Notes: a model not told the origin generated them from the letters alone. Counted from the stretch's first letter, positions 24,171 to 33,822 are shown. The stretch: DNA of 64,000 bases from Tolypothrix sp. PCC 7712 (GCF_025860405.1 NZ_CP063785.1:5085390-5149389); one strand, 5' to 3'. Program-made: numbers and translations.

Positions 24171-24660
24171 TCAATGAAAAGAACTCTTGTATAGAGGCGA
24201 TTAATCGCGTCTCTCCAACTCAGCACTCTTCAAGTTCTATCGCAGGATAGATAAACACATACACCCACTGAAAGATAATCACTGTTAGCAAATGCTATAG
24301 AATTAGCGAATTTCTTCAGTTTTCCGTTCCTACTCGAACTCTTCTAAGAGCAGTTGGCTACAAAATTGAGAATCGTTGTGACGATAGTTACATTGAATCT
24401 TAATGTATTGACCAATAGTTCCTTGATGGTACAAGCCCCCAGATTTATCTGTGGAATCAATCCAAAATCCGTCTTGAAAAGTTTGCTCAACGGGGGGAAC
24501 CCCCGCACGCAACTTTTCGCAAAATCTAAAATCTAAAATTGTTTGACGCTTAAGCAACCTCACACCAGCTCAAGAAATTGAACCATGCACCAGAGATTAA
24601 CCCTCAGGAGTAGATTCAGATACTAGAACAGTACTTTCCAGAAACGGAGTTAAGTGTTTG
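24171..24660. other. Intergenic region with dispersed repeat sequence
   Basis: A 77-codon minus-strand frame (24330-24563) passes through sequence of intergenic type (TAGATTTTGCGAAAAGTTGC, GGGGGTTCCCCCC), so I do not call it a gene. The region contains the promoter of the hybrid kinase; no clear -35/-10 pair was identified. Confidence 0.4.
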
Positions 24661-27600
24661 ATGACTGAGGCACATTCACAATTGCTCAAGGGCGATCGCA
24701 GCAGGTGGAAGGTATTGCTCACTAAACTGTTACACTATGGCGTTGCCTTATTATCAGTTGTCTTAGCACTGGTGATTAACCTGAAGTTAAGTCCGTATCT
24801 GGATGCAACACCAAGTCCACTATTTTTCGTCGCAGTCATGGTGAGTGCTTGGTATGGAGGTTTAGGGCCAGGACTACTAGCAACTGCTGTGTCTACAGTA
24901 GTAATTCATTACTTCTTTGTTGAGCCTGTCTACTCATGGAGTGTTTCTTATTCTGGCAGTTTGGTGCAACTGAGTGTTTTTCTCATGGCAGCTTTGCTGA
25001 TTAGTTCACTGAACGAAGCACAAAGAGCAGCCAAAAGAAAGGCTGAGGCGAATTTGGGAGCATTAAGGCGGAGTGAGGCTAAGTTTGGTTGTTTGGCAGA
25101 GTCCAACATTATTGGCATTATTGTGGCGGATTTAAACGGCCCCATCTTGGAAGCCAACGACATATTTCTGCAAATGGTGGGCTACACCCAAGAGGAGTTA
25201 CGGTCTGGGCGAATGCGTTGGCGGGAGATGACTCCGCCAGAATACCTGGAGGTGAGCGATCGCGCTGTTGAGGAGCTGCTCACAACTGGAGCCTGTAAAC
25301 CTTTTGAGAAGGAGTATATTCGTAAGGATGGTTCTCGGATTCCGATACTGCATGGCGCTGTGATGTCGGGAGAAAATACCGTTGTTGGTTTTGTGCTTGA
25401 TATTACTAACCGCAAACAAGTAGAGGAAAAACTACAGCGTACGAACCAGACGCTACAAACTCTCATTGATCTCTGTCCAGTTGCCATTGCTTTTCTTGAT
25501 CCTCAAGGGATTGTCAAGTTGTGGAATCGCGCCGCCGAGCAAATTTATGGTTGGAGTGCAGAGGAGGTAATTGAGCAATTTATGCCCACTGTTCCCCATC
25601 GCCACCAAGAATTTCTAGCCAGTATTCAAACAGTATTGAGTGGGCGATCGCTCCATGCAATTGAAGTCCAGCATCAGCGCCAAGATGGGCAAATGATCGA
25701 TGTGGAGATTTGGTCTAATTTAGCCCATGATGCTGAGGGAAATCCTGGTTGTTTGGGTATCGGTTGGGACATCACCCATCGCAAGCAAGTAGAATCGGCA
25801 CTCCGCCAAAGTGAAGCTAGATACCAGGTACTAGTTAGTAATATGCCAGGAATGGTTTATCGCTATACGCCCTCAACCGATGGTTCGGCTGCTTTTACCT
25901 ATGTCAGTTCCGGCGCAAGAGAATTGGTAGAATTGGCACCGGAGACGATTCTTCGAGATGCCAATGCTTTTTTCAGCTTAATTCATCCTGATGACTGGGC
26001 ATCCTTTACAGATTCCGTGGCGATCGCTATTGCTAATTCACTACCTTGGGAATGGGAAGGACGGCTGATTACACCATCGGGACAACTGAAGTGGGTTCAG
26101 GGCCGTTCTCGTCCTGAGCAAACGGAATCTGGTAAAGCTTGGGATGGTCTGTTTTTTGATATTACTGATCGCAAACGCGATGAAGAAGCTTTACGCCGCA
26201 GTGAAGAACGCCTCCGCGTCAGTCAAGAACTTTCCCTTGATGCCTTTACTATTTTAGATAGCGTACGCGATCAAACCGGAGCAATCAGAGATTTTGTTTG
26301 GACTTATGTCAATCCCAAAGCAGCCGAAATTCTCAAGCATCCTGTGGAAGAACTGGTAGGAGCATATTTGCTGGAAGTGCTTCCTGGTAATCAATTTAAT
26401 GCCGAGTTGTTTCAACGCTATGTCCAGGTTGTAGAAACGGGCAAAGCCCACGACATTGAATTATTCTACAATGCCGACGGGATTACGGGATGGTTCCGGA
26501 ATATGGCCGTGAAGCTAGGGGATGGGGTAGCCATCTCGTTTAGCGATATTAGACGTAAGCAAACCGAGGCGGCGCTGCGCGAAAGTGAAGAACGCTTGCG
26601 ATTGGCTTTAACAGCCACCAATCAGGGACTTTTCGACCTCAATGTGCAAACAGGTGATGGTGTAGTCAGCCCAGAATATGCTCAGATGCTAGGTTACGAG
26701 CCAGAACAATTTCAGGAAACCAACGCTCAATGGCGCGATCGCCTGCATCCCGATGACTTAGCATCAACTTATCAAGCCTATGAAGATTATATTGCGGGCA
26801 AAATAGATATTTATCGTGCCGAGTTCAGACTGCGAACAAAATCAGGTGCTTGGAAATGGATTCTTTCCATAGGTAAAATCGTCTCTTGGGATAGCCAGGG
26901 TCAACCTTTGCGAATGTTGGGAACCCATACGGACATTACCGAGCGTAAACTCTCCGAAGCAGAGCGAGAACGACTACTAGAAAGAGAACAAGCAGCCAGA
27001 GGAGAAGCCGAAACCGCCAACCGCATCAAAGATGAATTTTTAGCGGTGTTATCCCATGAATTGCGATCGCCTCTCAATCCCATTCTCGGTTGGTCACAGC
27101 TACTGCTGGCAGGTAAACTAGATACCACAACCAGCCAACGCGCGATCGCAACTATCGAACGCAACGCCAAACTGCAAACCCAACTAATTGACGATTTACT
27201 CGATGTCTCCCGGATTTTACGCGGTAAACTGGCTTTGCAAATTTCTCCAGTCAATATCGTGACAATTGTGGAATCTGCTTTAGAAACCGTGCGCCTAGCA
27301 GCAGAAGCAAAACATATTCAAATTCAAACAGTTTTTATAGATGATACTTTACAAGTATCTGGAGATGGGGCAAGACTACAACAAATAGTCTGGAATTTGC
27401 TGACTAATGCCGTTAAATTTACACCAGAAAATGGACAAGTTGAAATCTTTGTAGAGCAAATTGGCAACCATGCCCAAATTCAAGTAAAAGACAATGGTAA
27501 AGGTATCAGTCCAGAGTTTTTACCTTACGTTTTTGACTATTTCCGCCAAGAAGATAGCAAAACCACCCGCAGATTTGGGGGATTGGGTTTAGGTTTAGCG

Positions 27601-28131
27601 ATAGTTCGTCATTTAACTGAACTACATGGCGGAACCATTTATGTAGATAGCCCCGGAGTTGAACAAGGAGCAACCTTTACAATTCAACTCCCACTCATAT
27701 CTAGTTCCGTTTTTATTAATCAGGATGGCGAAACATCGCCACAAGTTTTCAGTTTAAAAGATATCAAAGTTTTAGTCGTTGACGATGAGCAAGATGCCCG
27801 TGAATTTGTAGCTTTTTTATTAGAGCAAGAAATGGCAACAGTCGTCATGGCTGCTTCTGGAAATGAAGCTTTAACAGCTTTAACCCAATTTCAACCCAAC
27901 ATCATTCTCAGCGACATCGGAATGCCAAATATGGATGGCTATATGTTGATGCAAAAAGTGAGAGCCTTACCACCAGAACAAGGCGGATTAATTAAAGCGA
28001 TCGCTCTCACAGCTTATGCAGGAGAATATAACCAAAAACAGGCTCTCAAAGTCGGTTTTCAAAAGCATATTGCCAAACCCGTAGAGCCAGAAATTTTAAT
28101 TAAAGCTATCTGTGAAATGATTAGGGCATAG
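24661..28131 (+). CDS. Membrane PAS-domain hybrid sensor histidine kinase
   Basis: 1156 residues. N-terminal four-helix membrane module of the DUF4118/KdpD type (~20-120: VALLSVVLALVINLKLSPYLD, FVAVMVSAWYGGLGPGLLATAVSTVV), then about five PAS domains (~135-775) each ending in a DI(T/S)xRK-like PAC motif, HisKA (His in AVLSHELRSPLNPILGWSQLL, ~797), HATPase (NLLTNAVKFTPENG, VKDNGKGISPEFLP, FGGLGLGLAIVRHL) and a C-terminal receiver (~1035-1150, Asp in IILSDIGMPNMDG). All catalytic boxes look complete. Signal unknown; several PAS domains may bind haem, flavin or small molecules. ATG 24661 follows TTG 24658; GGAG lies upstream. Monocistronic. Confidence 0.94.
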   Translation: MTEAHSQLLKGDRSRWKVLLTKLLHYGVALLSVVLALVINLKLSPYLDATPSPLFFVAVMVSAWYGGLGPGLLATAVSTVVIHYFFVEPVYSWSVSYSGSLVQLSVFLMAALLISSLNEAQRAAKRKAEANLGALRRSEAKFGCLAESNIIGIIVADLNGPILEANDIFLQMVGYTQEELRSGRMRWREMTPPEYLEVSDRAVEELLTTGACKPFEKEYIRKDGSRIPILHGAVMSGENTVVGFVLDITNRKQVEEKLQRTNQTLQTLIDLCPVAIAFLDPQGIVKLWNRAAEQIYGWSAEEVIEQFMPTVPHRHQEFLASIQTVLSGRSLHAIEVQHQRQDGQMIDVEIWSNLAHDAEGNPGCLGIGWDITHRKQVESALRQSEARYQVLVSNMPGMVYRYTPSTDGSAAFTYVSSGARELVELAPETILRDANAFFSLIHPDDWASFTDSVAIAIANSLPWEWEGRLITPSGQLKWVQGRSRPEQTESGKAWDGLFFDITDRKRDEEALRRSEERLRVSQELSLDAFTILDSVRDQTGAIRDFVWTYVNPKAAEILKHPVEELVGAYLLEVLPGNQFNAELFQRYVQVVETGKAHDIELFYNADGITGWFRNMAVKLGDGVAISFSDIRRKQTEAALRESEERLRLALTATNQGLFDLNVQTGDGVVSPEYAQMLGYEPEQFQETNAQWRDRLHPDDLASTYQAYEDYIAGKIDIYRAEFRLRTKSGAWKWILSIGKIVSWDSQGQPLRMLGTHTDITERKLSEAERERLLEREQAARGEAETANRIKDEFLAVLSHELRSPLNPILGWSQLLLAGKLDTTTSQRAIATIERNAKLQTQLIDDLLDVSRILRGKLALQISPVNIVTIVESALETVRLAAEAKHIQIQTVFIDDTLQVSGDGARLQQIVWNLLTNAVKFTPENGQVEIFVEQIGNHAQIQVKDNGKGISPEFLPYVFDYFRQEDSKTTRRFGGLGLGLAIVRHLTELHGGTIYVDSPGVEQGATFTIQLPLISSSVFINQDGETSPQVFSLKDIKVLVVDDEQDAREFVAFLLEQEMATVVMAASGNEALTALTQFQPNIILSDIGMPNMDGYMLMQKVRALPPEQGGLIKAIALTAYAGEYNQKQALKVGFQKHIAKPVEPEILIKAICEMIRA

Positions 28132-28156
28132 GGCATAGGGCATAGGGCATTGGTAA

Positions 28157-28245
28157 GCTAAACCAAATCTAGTTTGCATAATCTGAAATTGTATATTTAT
28201 TGTGGCGTTGGGCATCTTGCCCGCCCAATATATGCAAGTTAAATA
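28157..28245. repeat. Dispersed repeat, family C, copy 2
   Basis: Matches 13287-13412 without its internal 44-bp insertion. A GGGCATA heptamer run (28124-28152) separates it from the end of the hybrid kinase gene. Confidence 0.75.
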
Positions 28246-28268
28246 TGGAACAGACAGATAAATTCTTC

Positions 28269-28331
28269 GTAGGGGCACGGCATCCACAATCTTTTGGCAT
28301 GTCCAATATCTTACAGGTGCCGTGCCCCTAC
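28269..28331. repeat. 63-bp palindromic repeat, family F, copy 1
   Basis: Arms GTAGGGGCACGGCA and TGCCGTGCCCCTAC around ~35 bp. The element at 40617-40679 is the same sequence in reverse orientation (interior CCACAAT.TTTTGGCAT and ATATCTTAC shared). Confidence 0.85.
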
Positions 28332-28566
28332 AATCTGTCGCATTCTTGAAAATATTAGTGTATTGCTTTCAATAATATTCATATATAAATATGTTTTTCA
28401 TCCTTGTCCCAGCATTTGAATGCAAGGAAAGGAGGTTAGCTGAATGTTCAAATACTATTACTACCTATAATAATTCAAAAACTCAATAAATTTGTAAATA
28501 ACTAATGACAAATGACCAAAGACAAATGACAGCCTCAGCCAATTATCTTTAATTTCGCCGACATCC
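28332..28566. other. Intergenic region without recognisable feature
   Basis: AT-rich, includes GACAAATGAC short repeats near 28505-28530. No gene seen. Confidence 0.4.
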
Positions 28567-28854
28567 TTAGCAGTATTTTGTTACATCTTCTCCACATTCA
28601 TCTACTAAGTATGACAAACACTTAAAACGCAGACCAACTACTTCTTCATAGAAGGGGTTGATTTTACACAAAGGTGGGATTTGAAAAAGTGTATGACCTA
28701 AAACTTTGACAGTTTTTTCAAAAGGGCAATGAGAGGGAATAATTGTGCATAATAGTTTAGCCAGATGAGAATTATGGATTTCGATACCATCAATTTGATA
28801 TCGTATGTGATTTAATAAACTGTTATTCAATTGAGATTTATTTAGTACTTCCAT
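28567..28854 (-). CDS. Mo-dependent nitrogenase C-terminal domain family protein
   Basis: 95 residues matching the small cyanobacterial family annotated 'Mo-dependent nitrogenase-like' (Pfam Mo-nitro_C). Seen: IHNSHLAKLLCTIIPSHCPFE, LFQIPPLCKINPFYEEVVGLRF, CLSYLVDECGEDVTKYC; the Cys/Pro pattern CPFE, PPLCKxNP and CGED is diagnostic. Despite the name, these proteins also occur in non-fixing cyanobacteria and their function is unknown; the name refers to a sequence similarity and not to nitrogenase structural subunits. Length is typical. Divergent from the next small gene across 143 bp. Confidence 0.85.
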   Translation of the reverse strand: MEVLNKSQLNNSLLNHIRYQIDGIEIHNSHLAKLLCTIIPSHCPFEKTVKVLGHTLFQIPPLCKINPFYEEVVGLRFKCLSYLVDECGEDVTKYC

Positions 28855-28997
28855 TGCTCCAATTCCTCTGATTAATTTGTTGCACCTCTAAAAGTACAAC
28901 TATCTTCAGAGAAAAACATCGTATAATTACTAAACTATTTTTTTATTTTTTGAAAATCAATTTTTGATTCAGTAAAATTACTGAAAGAACAGCCGCA

Positions 28998-29219
28998 ATG
29001 TCAACACATTCCAACCAGCACCCAATTCTAACCCCAATTTTGCGATCGCCTGTACGTTGTACCCGTGAAACATTTTTTGATGTGATTGAGTTCTGGGTGG
29101 ACAACAGAATCATGATTGAACTGCTAACAACAGAAATGGCAACTCAATACTTACAATTTACAACTTACCCAAAAACCAAAAAAATGTTTACAGCAGAATT
29201 GGTAGTAGCTAAAGTGTAA
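28998..29219 (+). CDS. Small hypothetical protein
   Basis: 73 residues starting ATG (MSTHSNQHPILTPILRSPVRC). No motif, membrane segment or signal peptide. The C-terminal half (ETFFDVIEFWVDNRIMIELL) looks helical and amphipathic. A strong terminator at 29283-29317 follows, and the gene starts in a divergent promoter region opposite the nitrogenase-like small protein, which supports it being expressed. I do not recognise the family. Confidence 0.55.
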   Translation: MSTHSNQHPILTPILRSPVRCTRETFFDVIEFWVDNRIMIELLTTEMATQYLQFTTYPKTKKMFTAELVVAKV

Positions 29220-29282
29220 GTCATGTCAATAACATTGGCTGAGTTGTTAATTGATTAAATTGTCAGCATTATACTGAACTTA

Positions 29283-29324
29283 AAACTTCTCCTCTTAATC
29301 AAGAAGAGGAGAAGTTTATTATTT
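29283..29324 (+). terminator. Intrinsic terminator
   Basis: Perfect 14-bp stem: AAACTTCTCCTCTT (29283-29296) and AAGAGGAGAAGTTT (29304-29317), 7-nt loop, followed by ATTATTT. Placed for the small plus-strand gene ending at 29219. Confidence 0.7.
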
Positions 29325-29525
29325 AGGAAATATCGTAAAACCTGGATGTAGTGCCCATACGTGCAATCTTTAGAATTTTTTAAGCTGGTTCTTTTATAAT
29401 TCTCATCACACCGCCGTCTTGAACATGGTAAATTTGCTACTTGAAGATTAAGTAATGGGTAATTGGCAATTAGAACAAACATCCAATACTAAACTCCAAG
29501 CCAAGCATCAAACTCAACATCATTT

Positions 29526-30986
29526 ATGGAAATTCGCGGCATTTGGCTCACCACAACAGATAGTAAAGTATTAGACGACAGAAAAAATATTGCCGAGGCG
29601 ATAAAATTTCTCGCTGAAACTGGATTTAACGTTGTATTTCCTGTTGTCTGGAATCAAGGCTCAACTAATTATTCTAGCCAAGTGATGAAAGAAAAATTTG
29701 GCATAGAAATCAAAGAACGTTTTCGAGATAAAGTTAATAAAACAATTAAAGATCCTTTACAAGACCTAATTGAAGAAGCCAAAAAATTTGATATTGCGGT
29801 AATTCCTTGGTTTGAATATGGCTTTATGAGTTCTTATAAAGGAGATGGCGGAAAAATTATTCAAGCAAAACCTCAATGGGCTGCCTGTGGTGTTGATGGT
29901 AAACCCCTGGTTGTCAATGATTATTATTGGTTAAATGCCCTCGATCCCGAAGTCCAAGAATTTATATTAAGTATATTTTTAGAAGTCGTAAATAAGTATG
30001 GTGATGGCATTGCAGGCATTCAAGGAGACGATCACTTGCCTGCTTTTCCTATGGAAGGTGGTTATGATGAAAAAACTATTAAACGCTATCAAGATGAGTT
30101 TGGTCAACCACCACCACCACCACCAAAAAGAAGAAATCCTCTAGATCCAAAAGAACCACTAGATCCACTCTGGCAAAAGTCAGAATGGAGACAACAATGG
30201 CGACAATGGGTAACATGGCGAGCTGATATTCTTTCCCATTTTTTACACCGCCTCTATCGTGCAGTAATTAATGTCAACCCAGACTTAATTATTTCCATGT
30301 CTCCAAATAATTATCCTTGGTGTTATGAGAACTACCTCCAAGATTCGCAAACTTGGATTGATTGGGGATTAGTTGATTTAATTCATCCACAGATATATGA
30401 CAAAGAATTGCAACTTTATCAAACAGGGATAGATAAGGTAATATCTAAACAATTTACACAACAGCAATTGCCACAATTAATTCCAGCTATTCTTTTAAAG
30501 AAAAGTACCTATAAAATTACTCCAGAATATTTAGAAACTGCCATCAAAACTAATCGTTGTCTGGGTATTCAAGGAGAAGTTCTGTTTTTCTATGAAGGTT
30601 TACGAGAAGATAATGATGCTTTAGCTAACGTTCTCAAATCTGGTGTTTACTCTCAACCAGCCGGAAAATTAGACCCAAAAGAAATTAAAAAAAATACTTT
30701 TACTCATCGACGCATTAATAATTATACAGAGATAAGTACATCACCAGAAAATATTATCAAGGTAGAATTTGATTTGGTTGAGCCATTTTCTGAAGGTTTA
30801 GCAGCCGTTAAAATGGGTTACAAATACGGCTACATTGATACCACTGGTAAACTCGTTGTCCGTATGGAATATGACAAAGCTGAACCTTTTTCAGAAGGAG
30901 TAGCTCTCGTCAAAATTGACGAAAAAGATGTCTATAGCGGCTATATTGATCAAAATGGAAAATTTATGAAGTTGCTGGCTAATTGA
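29526..30986 (+). CDS. GHL10/DUF187-type glycoside hydrolase-like protein with WG repeats
   Basis: 486 residues. N-terminal TIM-barrel of the GHL10 (family 10-like, DUF187) type (~1-375): EIRGIWLTTTDSKVL, FNVVFPVVWNQGST, IPWFEYGFMSS, WLNALDPEVQEFILSI, GIAGIQGDDHLPAFP, INVNPDLIISMSPNNYPW, WGLVDLIHPQIYD. A proline run (about residue 196) interrupts the barrel. The C-terminal ~90 residues carry WG-type repeats (PFSEGLAAVKMGYKYGYIDTTGKLV, PFSEGVALVKIDEKD). No signal peptide is visible, which is odd for a cell-wall glycosidase. Substrate unknown; activity on peptidoglycan or exopolysaccharide is an inference from the family. Confidence 0.82.
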   Translation: MEIRGIWLTTTDSKVLDDRKNIAEAIKFLAETGFNVVFPVVWNQGSTNYSSQVMKEKFGIEIKERFRDKVNKTIKDPLQDLIEEAKKFDIAVIPWFEYGFMSSYKGDGGKIIQAKPQWAACGVDGKPLVVNDYYWLNALDPEVQEFILSIFLEVVNKYGDGIAGIQGDDHLPAFPMEGGYDEKTIKRYQDEFGQPPPPPPKRRNPLDPKEPLDPLWQKSEWRQQWRQWVTWRADILSHFLHRLYRAVINVNPDLIISMSPNNYPWCYENYLQDSQTWIDWGLVDLIHPQIYDKELQLYQTGIDKVISKQFTQQQLPQLIPAILLKKSTYKITPEYLETAIKTNRCLGIQGEVLFFYEGLREDNDALANVLKSGVYSQPAGKLDPKEIKKNTFTHRRINNYTEISTSPENIIKVEFDLVEPFSEGLAAVKMGYKYGYIDTTGKLVVRMEYDKAEPFSEGVALVKIDEKDVYSGYIDQNGKFMKLLAN

Positions 30987-31147
30987 TAGGCTATGCCAAC
31001 TATCAATTTAACCCCTTTATCCATGCTATATGAAGATTAGTTTTTGTTAATCAATACCTGAGATTGCTCCTTAGCTGTTGGGAATACTAAACCTGAAAAC
31101 ATACAGCAGATTCGATGTTTATGAGGTACAGCAACTAATTGAAAAAA

Positions 31148-31218
31148 GTAATGAGAAATAAGTAGTGAGTAATAAGTAAATGTCCTATTCATTACTCATT
31201 ACTCATTACTCATTACTC
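31148..31218. repeat. Short tandem repeat, CATTACT heptamers
   Basis: AGTAATG/CATTACT units on both sides of a short spacer (GTAGTGAGTAATAAGTAA ... CATTACTCATTACTCATTAC) that together could form a hairpin. Intergenic. Confidence 0.75.
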
Positions 31219-31287
31219 ATGATGTACCTCACCTACTTCAAAAGTGCTGTAGGTTTATAACTCTGACTTAAGGTTTAGTTCACTACG

Positions 31288-32694
31288 ATGCTGACTCAAT
31301 CATCCTCAGAAACTTCCACTCAAGAACACAATCAACAGCTTGACAGAGAATTTATCAACTTGAAACTGATTGTAGAAGGGATTGCATCCCAAATTGGTGA
31401 AGCATTCTTTCAAGCTTGCGCCCATTATTTAGCAGAAGTACTGCAAATTCGGTATGCATTAATTGCCGAGTTTGTCAATGATAGTCAGCCCAGAGCTAGA
31501 GTTTTAGCATTTTGGGCAGGAAAAGACTTTGGTGAAAATTTTGAATATGACTTAGCAGGGACTCCTTGTGGTGTTTTGTATGAACAAGGACTGCAAATTT
31601 ATCCTCAGTTGCTCCAACAACAGTTTCCAGAAGATCAAGATTTAATAACCTTGAATGCAGAGAGTTATCTGGGAATTCCGATTCTCGATCCTCAAGGTAA
31701 GCCTTTAGGACATATTGCGGGCTTGCATACTCAGCCATTAGAACATAACTATCAAGAACAGGAAGCTATTTTAAAAATATTTGCTGCTCGTTCAGCAGCA
31801 GAAATTGAGCGTCAGTTAGCTGAAAAGGCATTAAAACAGCAAAATATTTATTTACAAGCAACCTTGAAAAAGTTGCAACAAACCCAAGCGCAACTGATTC
31901 AGGCAGAAAAGATGTCAGGCTTGGGACATCTAGTTGCAGGGATTGCTCACGAAATCAATAATCCCATTGGGTTTATTCATAGCAACATTACTCATACTCA
32001 AGAGTATTTTAATACCCTGTTAGAATTGCTAGCAGCATATCAATCAGAATGTCCTCAACCATCTGCATTACTGCAAGAAAAAATTCAGGCAGCAGATTTG
32101 GAATTTATCCAAGAAGATGCTTCTAAAATGCTCAGTTCTATGCAAATTGGTAGCCATCGCATCCGTGATATTGTGCTGAGTTTACGGAATTTCTCACGAT
32201 TTGATGAATCAGACAAGAAATCGGTAGACTTACATGAAGGTATTGAAAGCACTTTGCTAATTTTACAACATCGGCTGCAAGCAGAAAAACACCTACCAGA
32301 AATTACCATCATTAAGGAATATGGTAAATTACCCCAAGTCAACTGCTATGCTAGCCAAATTAATCAAGTATTCATGAATATTTTGAGCAATGCAATTGAT
32401 GCTTTGAAATCTACCTTCCCCAGCATTTCATCACCAACTATTCGAGTCAAAACAGAAGCGATCGCAGATAGTAAAGCAGTCAGAATTTCAATTATAGATA
32501 ATGGTGTGGGTATGGATGAAGCCACATTATCCCAAATATTTAATCCTTTTTTCACTACTAAACCCGTTGGTTCCGGTACTGGCTTAGGACTCTCCATCAG
32601 CTATCAAATTATAGTTGAGCAGCACGGTGGGAAATTAAATTGTGTATCTTCTTTAGGGCAAGGTGCTAGGTTTGTCATTGAAATTCCTGTTTAA
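31288..32694 (+). CDS. GAF-domain sensor histidine kinase
   Basis: 468 residues, soluble. GAF domain (~20-175), a short coiled coil (KALKQQNIYLQATLKKLQQTQ), HisKA with His in LVAGIAHEINNPIGFIHSN (~222), and HATPase with N box MNILSNAIDAL and G boxes IDNGVGMDEATL and GSGTGLGLSISYQI. The kinase core (AEKMSGLGHLVAGIAHEINNPI ... LRNFSRFDE) is closely related to that of the 42471-43589 kinase, so the two are paralogues with different sensor parts. ATG 31288; no strong ribosome site. Confidence 0.92.
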   Translation: MLTQSSSETSTQEHNQQLDREFINLKLIVEGIASQIGEAFFQACAHYLAEVLQIRYALIAEFVNDSQPRARVLAFWAGKDFGENFEYDLAGTPCGVLYEQGLQIYPQLLQQQFPEDQDLITLNAESYLGIPILDPQGKPLGHIAGLHTQPLEHNYQEQEAILKIFAARSAAEIERQLAEKALKQQNIYLQATLKKLQQTQAQLIQAEKMSGLGHLVAGIAHEINNPIGFIHSNITHTQEYFNTLLELLAAYQSECPQPSALLQEKIQAADLEFIQEDASKMLSSMQIGSHRIRDIVLSLRNFSRFDESDKKSVDLHEGIESTLLILQHRLQAEKHLPEITIIKEYGKLPQVNCYASQINQVFMNILSNAIDALKSTFPSISSPTIRVKTEAIADSKAVRISIIDNGVGMDEATLSQIFNPFFTTKPVGSGTGLGLSISYQIIVEQHGGKLNCVSSLGQGARFVIEIPV

Positions 32695-32699
32695 TTGGC

Positions 32700-32826
32700 G
32701 ATGAAGTAGATGAGGGAGATGAGGGGGATGAGGTAGATGAGGAGGATGAGGAGGATGAGGTAGAATTACTTATTACCCATTACCCATTACCCATTACCCA
32801 TTACCCCTTCCCCATTCCCCCTTCCC
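32700..32826. repeat. Short tandem repeats: GATGAGG-type followed by CCCATTA-type
   Basis: GATGAG(G/T)-rich hexa/heptamers (32700-32760) then CCCATTA units and CCCCTTCCCC (32767-32826). It fills the convergent space between the kinase and aroF stop codons. Confidence 0.85.
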
Positions 32827-32830
32827 CACC

Positions 32831-33703
32831 TTACGCCGCCGCACAAAAAATAGGAGCAGATTTTACACCTACCCCTAAATCGGAAATATTGCGTCCAACT
32901 GCTGTGGCTACGGGCTTTAAACTATCAACCAAATTCACCATGTCTTCTAAAGACAAAGCTTGGCGTGCATCAGATACAGATTTTTCTGGTTCTGGGTGAC
33001 ACTCAATAATTAAGCCATCTGCGCCACAAGCTATAGCAGCCTTAGCCATAGGTGCTACTAATTCCCGTTTACCTACGGCATGGGATGGATCTACAATCAC
33101 GGGTAGGTGAGTAATTTGCTTGAGAGCTGCGACTGCGCCTAAATCCAGTACATTGCGGGTGTAATTATCGAAGCTGCGGATACCTCGCTCACACAGCACC
33201 ACATCCGAATTACCGTGACTCAAAATATATTCAGCAGCCATCACAAATTCTTCAATTGTCGCTGCTAGTCCGCGCTTGAGTAATATTGGCTTCCCAGCTT
33301 GTCCCAAAGCTTTGAGTAAGTCGAAGTTTTGCATATTGCGGCTACCAACTTGCAGCATATCAGCATGAGCCGCGACTACTTCAATTTGAGCAATTGACAT
33401 TACTTCTGTGACGACTGGGATATTGTAACGCGATCGCACTTCTGCTAGAACCTCTAATCCTGCTTCTCCCATTCCTTGGAAAGCGTAGGGAGATGTGCGG
33501 GGTTTGTAGACACCACCGCGCAAAGCCTGTACAGGTGCAGCTGCTAACTTTTGGGCGACTGTTTCCATTTGTTCTAAGCTTTCCACTGTGCAGGGGCCAC
33601 CAATAATCACTAATTCCTCACCACCGAAACTGACTGTTTCTGAGAGTTTGACAATTGTCTGATGGCTAGGATGGGATTGGGCGGCGAGTTTAGCATTAAT
33701 CAC
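32831..33703 (-). CDS. aroF: 3-deoxy-7-phosphoheptulonate (DAHP) synthase, KDPS/beta type
   Basis: 290 residues. Condenses phosphoenolpyruvate with erythrose 4-phosphate, the first step of the shikimate pathway. Seen: VIIGGPCTVES (PEP site), RGGVYKPRTSPYAFQGMGEAGL (the KPR(T/S)SP motif), LQVGSRNMQNFDLL, PILLKRGLAATIEEF, LCERGIRSF, VIVDPSHAVGKRELV (metal His), GLIIECHPEPEKS. The catalytic barrel is complete but only ~30 residues precede it, so the ferredoxin-like or ACT-like N-terminal regulatory domain found in many beta-type enzymes is missing. Start GTG 33703 with AAGGAGAA 7 nt upstream. Expression appears controlled by two tandem attenuators in the 300-nt leader. Confidence 0.95.
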   Translation of the reverse strand: MINAKLAAQSHPSHQTIVKLSETVSFGGEELVIIGGPCTVESLEQMETVAQKLAAAPVQALRGGVYKPRTSPYAFQGMGEAGLEVLAEVRSRYNIPVVTEVMSIAQIEVVAAHADMLQVGSRNMQNFDLLKALGQAGKPILLKRGLAATIEEFVMAAEYILSHGNSDVVLCERGIRSFDNYTRNVLDLGAVAALKQITHLPVIVDPSHAVGKRELVAPMAKAAIACGADGLIIECHPEPEKSVSDARQALSLEDMVNLVDSLKPVATAVGRNISDLGVGVKSAPIFCAAA

Positions 33704-33747
33704 GGTGAAATTCTCCTTGTATTTGGATTATGAGGTTGATGGATAAC

Positions 33748-33822
33748 AAAAAACCCGGAATCTCATCTTGTGAGTTCCGGGTGCGTTGTGATGAATCGAC
33801 ATGACGCTATTTACCCGGAACT
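33748..33822 (-). promoter_or_regulatory. Attenuator 2 of the aroF leader (antiterminator and terminator)
   Basis: Minus strand: segment 1 AGTTCCGGGT (33822-33813) lies in the last codons of leader peptide 2; segment 2 ACCCGGAACT (33782-33773) is its perfect complement; segment 3 TTCCGGGT (33760-33753) pairs with the first eight bases of segment 2 to form ACCCGGAA-CTCA/TGAG-A-TTCCGGGT followed by T5G. The 1:2 and 2:3 pairings exclude each other, the classic attenuator design. Confidence 0.88.

Noticed and set aside
24330..24563. 77-codon minus-strand frame
   Set aside because: The DNA is of intergenic repeat type (GATTTTGCGAAAAG, GGGGGTTCCCCCC); translation shows no family.
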